Assembly: GCA_964459495.1 (NCBI GenBank)
Contig: CAYWNK010000024.1
Span: 1-39,276 of the forward strand
DNA: 39,276 bases
Source: CAYWNK01 sp964459495
Lineage (GTDB): Bacteria; Planctomycetota; UBA1135; GCA-002686595
Reading direction: 5' to 3'
The position numbers were made by a program, and so were the translations under genes. Within the stretch, counting starts at the first letter, position 1. The number at the start of each line of letters is the position of its first letter. A model generated the notes under the pieces. That model did not search any database. It was given only the letters and a program-made list of their open reading frames with translations, and had not been told where the DNA came from. Positions 31,706 through 38,056 of this stretch are shown one piece after another.

Positions 31706-33469
31706 CTAGCAGAGGAATTGATAGGCTGGAGAGGTCAGAACGAAGAACAGGGCCCAGCGGCGCTTGTCGCCAAGCAGGGTTGTCGAAAGCAGGATGTCCT
31801 GAATCTCTGCTTCTTCAAGAGGCGGTAGGCACCCTCCCATCAAGTACTCAGCTGCTCTTGCTGCGTAGTCCGACACGGGAGTCCCGGTGGGAAGGGCATC
31901 GGCCAAGGTTGTGCTCGGGATGCGGAACCCGTTGCCCGGCACTGCCTGCCCGGTAGATGGATCCACGTAGCCGGTCCCGCCCCAGATGGCGTCGTAGTAG
32001 AAGCGGACCATCGGCTGGACCGTGGCGGTCCACTTGGGATTCTCGGGTTGGTAGCCGTTGGGAGCCGGCCACCATCCGGAGACCTGACCCATCTGGTACT
32101 GCTGGATGAACCACTGGTAGGAGTCCGGGGCGTTGTAGGCGATCGTCGCGCTGAGTGCCCGCTTGAACGCCATGACCTTGTTGAGCGGTCTACGAACCTT
32201 GTTGTCCCGTGTACCGGGAGGGCAGATCTCGTCGATAAAGGTGTAGTTGAATAGTTCGCGGACAGCGGCCTTCAGGTCTCCCCCTGTGTTGAGGAAAGCC
32301 ACGGCCGTTCGCAACCAAGGCCCCTGGAACTGGCCTTCGAAATCGTCGCCAAGGAACCACTGCACGAGCCTACGGCTGATGTGAAGTGCGCACAGGGGAT
32401 GGGCTACAAGATCAGCGATCAGCTCCTCCCCTTCCTGTAGGTTGGGTCCAAGGGGCCCGGGGTAGTTCTTCGGCCCGTAGTTCGACCCGGTCATGCTGAC
32501 CGTCTTCTGTAGCGTGTCGTGCTCGGACTGCGTGAAGATGAAATCACCCCAGTTGGGTCCGGGGGGCTGGATCCCACTGAATGCGCCCCAATCCACCATG
32601 TCCCAGCCGGTCAGGATGCGCGCGAACTCGGCGATATCGGTTTCGGTGTAGGTGTTGAGGACATTGCTGCCGATGGTGTAGGACTTGACCCCAACCGTGT
32701 GGAGTTCTGCCAGTTCGCGACCGTAGTTCTCATTGGGCACCAACTTGTTGGAGTCCGGCTGGCCGAGGTAATAGAGCATCGAAGCTCCCTTTCCACTGGC
32801 GAGTACAAGGTCCTTGTAGCTGCCAAGGGCATTGGCGTAGATGACATCCCGTACGAATGGCGTCCACATGAGGTAGGCATGATCCTGCGTCAGGAGCGTG
32901 TTGTGCACGTTCTGGAGGAAGTCAGTCATGACCCAACGCAGCTGATGCTGGCCGAATTCGGCGCCCAGCATCATCGCATGTGGCCCGTGGAACCACATCT
33001 TGACGCCGTTGGGAGGCGCGTAGGTGAACGTGCCATTGAGCGGATCCGGGTAGGCAACATCCAAGGCGATGGTGTAGGGATCGGCGAGTCTCCAGGCGTG
33101 CGCGACCTCTTTGTTGTCTTGCCAACCCAGGCCACCGGGAAATCCGCTAGGGGCATCGTCAGGGTCAAAGAGCCGACTGTCGTCGATCGGGGCTGTGCCA
33201 GGATCCTGGAGCTGCCAACTCAAGAATTCCTCGTAGCCGAGCTGCTGCATCTTGGCAGTCATTTCTGGGCTCCGACCAAACGTGATGCGATCGAGGAGGA
33301 ACTGCTCTTGGGTGCTCAGCGAGGTCTGACTGGCACCGGCGGTCGATGCGGTCGCGCTGGCGGCAGCAATCGCTGCTGCTCCACTCGAGGCGGATTTCAA
33401 AAAGGTGCGGCGAGAAACTGCGGGTTTCCGGCTGGTGCTGTCCGGAGCCGACGAAGGATTGTCGGACAT
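31706..33469 (-). CDS. DUF1800 family protein with Tat signal
   Basis: This 587-aa exported protein of the DUF1800 family nearly always neighbours DUF1501; the function is not established. Residues 19-25, SRRTFLK, form a twin-arginine motif followed by an Ala-rich hydrophobic segment ending near STAGAS, so it should leave the cytoplasm folded by the Tat route. The family opening is FLLDRITFGRSPEMTAKMQQ, then EFLSWQLQDPG, and the central region contains NYGRELAELHTVGV and LTGWDMVDWG, both typical. It ends LGDKRRWALFFVLTSPAYQFLC. I chose ATG 33469 because it gives the Tat signal and has AAGGAAC about 7 nt upstream; the upstream open frame is probably not coding. Confidence 0.9.
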   Translation of the reverse strand: MSDNPSSAPDSTSRKPAVSRRTFLKSASSGAAAIAAASATASTAGASQTSLSTQEQFLLDRITFGRSPEMTAKMQQLGYEEFLSWQLQDPGTAPIDDSRLFDPDDAPSGFPGGLGWQDNKEVAHAWRLADPYTIALDVAYPDPLNGTFTYAPPNGVKMWFHGPHAMMLGAEFGQHQLRWVMTDFLQNVHNTLLTQDHAYLMWTPFVRDVIYANALGSYKDLVLASGKGASMLYYLGQPDSNKLVPNENYGRELAELHTVGVKSYTIGSNVLNTYTETDIAEFARILTGWDMVDWGAFSGIQPPGPNWGDFIFTQSEHDTLQKTVSMTGSNYGPKNYPGPLGPNLQEGEELIADLVAHPLCALHISRRLVQWFLGDDFEGQFQGPWLRTAVAFLNTGGDLKAAVRELFNYTFIDEICPPGTRDNKVRRPLNKVMAFKRALSATIAYNAPDSYQWFIQQYQMGQVSGWWPAPNGYQPENPKWTATVQPMVRFYYDAIWGGTGYVDPSTGQAVPGNGFRIPSTTLADALPTGTPVSDYAARAAEYLMGGCLPPLEEAEIQDILLSTTLLGDKRRWALFFVLTSPAYQFLC

Positions 33470-33633
33470 GATGGTTCCTTTGGTGGTGGAAGTGGACAGG
33501 GCTTGCGCTCTACCACCCAAGGCGGTATCCACAGGGAGCCGGCCCGCTGATTCCCAAGGAACCGCGGAATCCGGTCCCGGGTGTCGCGCACCCTGTTGCG
33601 GCGGATTCGCATGGTCATGCCCGGGTGTTGCGT

Positions 33634-33864
33634 TCAGCTCATCCAGCCGGGCCTTCCCCAATTGGAGGAGGGAACGCCAAGACGCGCCCCTAACCCGGGG
33701 AAGGGGGATGATTGCGTAGAGTGCGCCGTCTGCTTGGGCGATCGTTTCCGCGTTTCCTCGAGGTAGCTTCCCCCGCAGAGCGCCGGTGGTGCGCTGACGC
33801 CGGCGACGATCAGGGCGATGGGGATGACGATGTAGAGCCAGTATTCCTTGAAGCAGTGAGCCAC
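33634..33864 (-). pseudogene. Decayed or diverged second copy of the DUF5989-like micro-protein
   Basis: On the minus strand from a GTG at 33864 the frame reads VAHCFKEYWLYIVIPIALIV, then AGVSAPPALCGG. The intact gene at 34168-34296 reads MANFFKENWLYIVVPIVLVV, then VGVIVLVYMAES. Over the first roughly 72 nt I count about 10 differences (near 86% identity). After that the similarity stops, the second half of the membrane helix and the conserved C-terminal residues are lost, and the frame runs on into an Arg/Pro/Ser-rich tail of no recognisable kind. The initiator is GTG instead of ATG. I read this as a partial duplication that has decayed; a short functional variant with a new tail is the alternative. 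Confidence 0.55.
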
Positions 33865-34167
33865 GGGGCCTTGTCGAGAATTCGGGGGACGGATAGGTGA
33901 CCAGGATCAGCTTGGTCCTCTTGCCGCTGCCTTCGACTGTCTGCTACCCCGCGGCAGAAGCAGGCGCTGCGGCGATCGTCAGAACCCGCAAGGGCTCGCC
34001 TATCTGGGCGGGCGAGCCAGTCGCGCCTCCCCACGCACAGGGCGGGGAAACGGAAACGCCTCCCGTGGCCGATGCCGCGGGAGGCGTTGAGCCTCGGGGC
34101 CTGTCTTGCCCAGCTTGGAATCAGAGGAGCGCCATGGCCCCGGGGGGGGGGGCGGCCCCTGCGGGCT
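33865..34167. other. 303-nt spacer with hairpins and a G11 run
   Basis: No credible gene lies here. It holds the terminator described at 34055-34088, a second 8-bp hairpin GGCTCGCC (33993-34000) with GGCGAGCC (34011-34018), and a run of eleven G at 34142-34152 just after the micro-protein stop. Reading frames on both strands look like Arg/Pro/Ala-rich chance frames. Confidence 0.5.
34055..34088 (-). terminator. Terminator of the carbamoyltransferase operon
   Basis: AACGCCTCCCG (34055-34065) and CGGGAGGCGTT (34078-34088) form a perfect 11-bp stem with a 12-nt loop. Read on the minus strand, the stem is followed by TCCGTTTCCCC, a short T/C-rich stretch. It lies 79 nt after the stop of the DUF5989-like gene, the last intact gene of the operon, and separates it from the decayed copy. 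Confidence 0.65.
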
Positions 34168-34296
34168 CTACAGGTTGTACGTAAACCCGCTCGCCGGATC
34201 GCTTTCCGCCATGTACACGAGGACGATGACGCCGACGACGACCAGGACGATGGGGACGACGATGTAGAGCCAGTTTTCCTTGAAGAAGTTGGCCAT
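34168..34296 (-). CDS. DUF5989-like micro-protein (42 aa)
   Basis: This 42-aa single-pass membrane protein begins with FFKENWLYIVVPIVLVVVGV and ends in MAESDPASGFTYNL. The pattern W-x-x-x-x-x-P-I-V-L then V-G, V-x-x-A/M-x-x-S-x-P and a final F-x-Y-x-L is shared with DUF5989 (aromatic-K-x-x-W, P, long helix, S-x-x-A-P-F-I-Y-T-L-F ending) and with the tail of the SGNH protein just upstream, so I read it as a divergent member. DUF5989 genes are commonly next to NodU-type carbamoyltransferase and SxtJ genes; the function is unknown. It starts 13 nt after the SGNH gene stop, on the same strand, so is likely co-expressed. A partial copy lies at 33634-33864. Confidence 0.7.
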   Translation of the reverse strand: MANFFKENWLYIVVPIVLVVVGVIVLVYMAESDPASGFTYNL

Positions 34297-34309
34297 GGGG
34301 CTTGGGCTC

Positions 34310-35866
34310 CTAGAAGAGGGTGTAGATGAAGGGTGCCACGAGAGGCGAGGAGGCGGCGACGACAAGCAGTGAGCCGACCGTGAGGAGGATCACCACCAGG
34401 GGCATCAGGTACCAATGGCCGCGGCCGACGAATGCCACGATCAGCTCGGTAATGGTGCCGATTCGGTCTCCCAGCTTGTACGCGACGAAACCCAGGATCG
34501 CTACCACGATCCCCAGCAGGGCCCAGCGGGACACCGCGGGGGGCAGCATTCCCAGGAGGGTCGTGCCGCCGATGGCGATGGTGAAAACCGTACCGAGCAG
34601 GGCGCCTACTTTGAGGAAGGCCAAGGGGGCCTTCTCATCCTTGTAGTAGCTGCTGTAAAGACCGCCGACGCCGAGCCAGAGGCCCAGGAACCAGGGCAGC
34701 CAGCCGGGCAGACCGCCCGGTTCCTTTTCCTGGCCGGCGGCGAGCTCGGCGAGGGCAACCGGCTGGGCGGGAGCCGCCACGACGCCCATGCTCTGCAGCT
34801 CGTCGTGGACGATGCTCGCAAGGGCACGGTTGCCGGCCGGGTTGAGATGGAAGTCCACGTCGTAGTACAGCGGCTTGTCGTCGCTGTGCTGGGCCTTCAG
34901 CTGGGCACGGGGATCGATCGCCGGAACGCCGGCCGCGGCCGCAGCAGCCAAGAGGAATTCCACAGGTTGATTCGGATCCCAGGCGCTGCGCTCGGCGCCA
35001 AGCACCTTCTCGCCGAAGGACGCGGCGTAGGTCTCGTCGACCACGCTGTGGGAGGGAATGGTCACGACCACGGCCTTCGCCCCAAGCTGGTCGCACTTGG
35101 CCTTCAGGGCCTTGAGTGCGCCGGCGGTGCGGGCCAAGGGGTCGGCCAGCGCCTCCGCTTCTCCGAGGAACAGGGGGGCGAAGTCGGCGAGCACCTGACG
35201 GCCGCCGTTCGAAGGCGTGAACAGGGCCGGCTTGGGCTTGGACGACACCAGGTTGCCGATGGCGGTGCGCTGGAAGAAGCTGCGCTCGCCGGGGTCGGTC
35301 AAGGTTCCGGGCTCCAGCTCGCCGCCGGGCGTGAAGCGCGGCTTGGGGAACTGGCCGTAGGAGTCCTGGCCGTTGTAGTAGATGTCGTTTTCGTAGGCGA
35401 AGAGCAGCACCACATCTGGCTTCCACTCGTCACCGTGGGCGAGCAACCACGCGACCTCCTGATCGGTGGAGTAGCCCTCGGTGCCGGTGTTCACGACGTC
35501 GACGTTGCTGCCTTCGGCCTGCCACCACGCCTCGAGCTGGTCGACGAACAGGTCGTCCCGCTCCACGGCAAAGCCGAGGGTGAAGGAGTCGCCCAGGGCC
35601 ACGACGCGTGTCGTGCCATCGGGCTTGGCTGCGCTTTGGTCCGCGTCGTCCCGGAATCCGTGCTCGTTGAGCTCGAACTTTGCGCGATATTCGCCGGTCT
35701 TGCGGGAAACGCTGAGTCCCGGTTGCTTGGACCAACCGAGGGCGGAATCGAACTGGTTGAGAACCTTGGGCGGGCCCATCCCGAGCAGCCGCAGGCCGCC
35801 TTCGAAAACGCCGACGGCGATCAATGCGCTGACCAGCAGCGCAAGCAGTACGTTGAGTGCCTTCAT
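34310..35866 (-). CDS. SGNH/GDSL hydrolase fused to membrane domain with DUF5989-like tail
   Basis: This 518-aa protein has an N-terminal membrane anchor (NVLLALLVSALIAVGVFEGG) and then an SGNH hydrolase domain. Block I is ALGDSFTLGF (S94), the Gly/Asn blocks are NTGTEGYSTDQEV and FAYENDIYY, and block V is DVDFHLNPAGNR with the D-x-x-H pair. It probably cleaves or transfers an acyl ester on a glycan or lipid in the periplasm. After about residue 375 there are several hydrophobic segments (WLPWFLGLWLGVGGLY, LGTVFTIAIGGTTLLGMLPP, WALLGIVVAILGFVAYKLG) and a last section, WYLMPLVVILLTVGSLLVVA to APFIYTLF, that matches the DUF5989 pattern. The fusion of SGNH, an SxtJ-like membrane part (inference) and DUF5989 is notable. 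It starts 4 nt after the carbamoyltransferase stop. Confidence 0.82.
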   Translation of the reverse strand: MKALNVLLALLVSALIAVGVFEGGLRLLGMGPPKVLNQFDSALGWSKQPGLSVSRKTGEYRAKFELNEHGFRDDADQSAAKPDGTTRVVALGDSFTLGFAVERDDLFVDQLEAWWQAEGSNVDVVNTGTEGYSTDQEVAWLLAHGDEWKPDVVLLFAYENDIYYNGQDSYGQFPKPRFTPGGELEPGTLTDPGERSFFQRTAIGNLVSSKPKPALFTPSNGGRQVLADFAPLFLGEAEALADPLARTAGALKALKAKCDQLGAKAVVVTIPSHSVVDETYAASFGEKVLGAERSAWDPNQPVEFLLAAAAAAGVPAIDPRAQLKAQHSDDKPLYYDVDFHLNPAGNRALASIVHDELQSMGVVAAPAQPVALAELAAGQEKEPGGLPGWLPWFLGLWLGVGGLYSSYYKDEKAPLAFLKVGALLGTVFTIAIGGTTLLGMLPPAVSRWALLGIVVAILGFVAYKLGDRIGTITELIVAFVGRGHWYLMPLVVILLTVGSLLVVAASSPLVAPFIYTLF

Positions 35867-35870
35867 CGGA

Positions 35871-37664
35871 TCAGCTCACCAGGGCGGTGACGGAGTCGCC
35901 TTCGTGGCGCAGGTGGAAGCGCGTGTCGGCGATCTTCTTCTTGGCGTCGGCGTGGACGATGTAGTTGCCGAGCAAAAGGATGTCCATGCCAGAGAGGCTG
36001 AACGTGTTGAACGCGTGGGCCGGCGACTCGACGATCGGCTCGCCCTTCAGGTTGAAGGACGTGTTCATGACCACGGGGACGCCCGTGAGCTTGCCGAACT
36101 CCTCGATGATGCCGTGGTAGGCGGGATTGGTGTCCTTGAACACGGTCTGCAGGCGGCCCGACCCATCTTCGTGCGTGATCGCGGGCAGCACCGAGCGCTT
36201 CTCCTCGCGCACTGGCGCGACGTAGAGCATGAAGCGCGCAGGGTAGTGCTTCTCCGCCTCCGGGATCTCGAAGAACTCGTCGGCACGCTCCTCCAAGACA
36301 GAGGGCGCAAAGGGGCGGAACGCCTCGCGGAACTTGATCTTGCTGTTGAGCTTCTCCTTCATTTCCTCCCGGCGGGGATCGGCGATGATGGACCGCGCAC
36401 CAAGGGCGCGCGGGCCCCACTCAAAGCGCCCGCGGTACCAGCCGCAGACGTTGCCGTCGGCCAGGGCCTTGGCCACGTAGCGGTAGAACTCTTGATCGTC
36501 TTCGATCTTCTCGAAGGCGATGTCGTTCTTGGTGAGGAACTCCTCAATCTGGGTGTCGGAGTACTCCGAGCCCAGATAGGCGTGATTGAGCTCGGGGCCG
36601 CGGGGCTGCTCGAGCACGTGGTTGTAGGCCCAGTAGGCCGCACCCACCGACGCTCCATCGTCCCCGGGGGCCGGGTGGATGTAGACGTTCTCGAACGGGC
36701 CGTTCCGCATGATCTTGTAGTTGGCCACCGAGTTCAGCGCGACGCCGCCGGACAGGCAGAGGTTCTTCATGCCCCCCGAAAGCTCGTGCAGGTGGTGCAC
36801 CATCTTCAGCAGGATCTCCTCGGTGACCTTCTGGATCGAGGCCGCCATGTCGCAGTAGTACGGGTCAAGCGACTTGTCCTGCAGCTTCGGGTCCCGGCGC
36901 GGGCGCCCAAAGTGATTCTCGAACTCTTCGGTGAGCGTATCGTTGGTCGAGTAGTGGTACTGGAAGTACCGCATGTCGTGCCAGATCGACCCGTCGTCGG
37001 CGACCTTCAGGATCTCGTAGATCTTGTCGCAGTACTTGGGCTCGCCGTAGGGGTGCATGCCCATGAGCTTGTACTCGCCCTCGTTGATCTCGAAGCCGCA
37101 GTAAGCCGTGAACGCCGAGTAGAGCAGGCCGAGGCTGTGGGGGAAGCGGATCTCCTTCTTGATCTCGATCTTCTTGCCGCGGCCGATGCCCATCGTGGAC
37201 GTAGTCCATTCGCCAGCCCCGTCGACCGTCAGGATGGCGGAGTCTTCGAAGGGCGAGGTGTAGAAGCTCGCCGCCGCATGGGACATGTGGTGGTCGGCGA
37301 AGAGCAGCTTGGAGCGCGGGACCTTCATGCGCCGCGACATCATGGACTTGATCCAGAGCTTGTCGCTAATCCAGCGCTGCATGGACTCACGGAAGACCGG
37401 ACCCGATTTGGGGAAGGTCGCCATGGCGGTCAGCAGCATCCGTTCGAACTTGACGAAAGGCTTCTCGTAGAAGACCACGTAGTCCACGTCGTCCATGGTG
37501 ATGCCGCCCGTGTTCAGGACGAAGTCGATGGCGAGCTGTGGGAAGCCTGAGTCGTGCTTCACGCGGCTGAAGCGCTCCTCTTCGGCTGCGGCTACCAGGA
37601 CGCCGTCCTTGACCAGGGCAGCGGCGGAATCGTGGTAGTAGAACGAGAGTCCTAGGACGTTCAT
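35871..37664 (-). CDS. Carbamoyltransferase, NodU/CmcH family
   Basis: This 597-aa enzyme transfers a carbamoyl group from carbamoyl phosphate (through a carbamoyl-adenylate) to a hydroxyl group of a sugar or other small molecule. The N-terminal domain starts MNVLGLSFYYHDSAAALVKD, the family opening, followed by EEERFSRVKHD, the metal-site HHMSH (residues 125-129) and TVDGAGEW (D148) of the Kae1-like ATPase fold. CLSGGVALNSVANYKI and PGDDGASVGAAYWAYNH complete that domain. The C-terminal domain contains GRFEWGPRALGARSIIADPR and KFREAFRPFAPSVL. ATG 37664 is at the conserved start; the open frame before it is not coding. Neighbours (SxtJ-like gene upstream, SGNH and DUF5989 downstream) match the small-gene group seen with this enzyme family elsewhere. 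It may carbamoylate the locus glycan. Confidence 0.93.
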   Translation of the reverse strand: MNVLGLSFYYHDSAAALVKDGVLVAAAEEERFSRVKHDSGFPQLAIDFVLNTGGITMDDVDYVVFYEKPFVKFERMLLTAMATFPKSGPVFRESMQRWISDKLWIKSMMSRRMKVPRSKLLFADHHMSHAAASFYTSPFEDSAILTVDGAGEWTTSTMGIGRGKKIEIKKEIRFPHSLGLLYSAFTAYCGFEINEGEYKLMGMHPYGEPKYCDKIYEILKVADDGSIWHDMRYFQYHYSTNDTLTEEFENHFGRPRRDPKLQDKSLDPYYCDMAASIQKVTEEILLKMVHHLHELSGGMKNLCLSGGVALNSVANYKIMRNGPFENVYIHPAPGDDGASVGAAYWAYNHVLEQPRGPELNHAYLGSEYSDTQIEEFLTKNDIAFEKIEDDQEFYRYVAKALADGNVCGWYRGRFEWGPRALGARSIIADPRREEMKEKLNSKIKFREAFRPFAPSVLEERADEFFEIPEAEKHYPARFMLYVAPVREEKRSVLPAITHEDGSGRLQTVFKDTNPAYHGIIEEFGKLTGVPVVMNTSFNLKGEPIVESPAHAFNTFSLSGMDILLLGNYIVHADAKKKIADTRFHLRHEGDSVTALVS

Positions 37665-37747
37665 GGGTCTGTGTGCGTGGGCTCGAAAGTGCTGGGCAGC
37701 TCGGTGCGACCGGCGGGGGCGCCGAAGACGGGATCGGTCCGGTGGGG

Positions 37748-37957
37748 TCAGTCCTGGCGACGGGCTGCGCCCAGGGTCTCGTTGGGGTGATCCCAAACCG
37801 TCCAGTTGCCCTGCTCAGGCCTGCGCAGGCGTAGGGGGTCAGCGAAGAGCTGATACAAGAGCGCAAACGGGCCCAGTACGACGTAGTACAGCACCGTGAG
37901 CAGCACGCGAGAGAGGAGTTCACCGAAGCGTTCGGTGAACTGGATCAGACCTTTCAT
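37748..37957 (-). CDS. SxtJ-like small membrane protein
   Basis: This 69-aa protein begins MKGLIQFTERFGELLSRVLL and has one hydrophobic helix (VLLTVLYYVVLGPFALLYQLF), followed by ADPLRLRRPEQGNWTVWDHP and a short basic tail. The pattern L-L-T-x-x-Y-x-x-V-x-x-P-x-x-L-x-x-x-L-x-x-D-P-L, then a W in a polar segment, resembles the C-terminal half of SxtJ, a membrane protein found next to NodU-type carbamoyltransferases. Family membership is from memory of the pattern and only moderate. It lies 83 nt upstream of the carbamoyltransferase on the same strand. A TATACT box on the minus strand (38041-38046) could be part of its promoter, but no good -35 is seen. Confidence 0.65.
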   Translation of the reverse strand: MKGLIQFTERFGELLSRVLLTVLYYVVLGPFALLYQLFADPLRLRRPEQGNWTVWDHPNETLGAARRQD

Positions 37958-38056
37958 GTGGCGGCTCCGGGGAGAGCGGGGAGGAGATGGGCAGGCATCG
38001 GGCACACAAGATTATCCCAATCAGCCCCCCCGAGCCGAGAAGTATAGGATTCCTGC

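Noticed and set aside
33897..34184. A 95-codon open frame on the plus strand in the spacer
   Set aside because: It runs through the terminator stem and the G11 run, has a Gly/Ala/Pro-rich chance composition, and shows no ribosome site or homologous pattern.
34415..35890. A 491-codon open frame on the plus strand
   Set aside because: It is antisense to the SGNH-DUF5989 fusion gene, which has readable catalytic blocks.
35481..37550. A 689-codon open frame on the plus strand
   Set aside because: It lies opposite the SGNH and carbamoyltransferase genes, both with strong family motifs; the Val/Leu/Arg-rich translation has no domain features.
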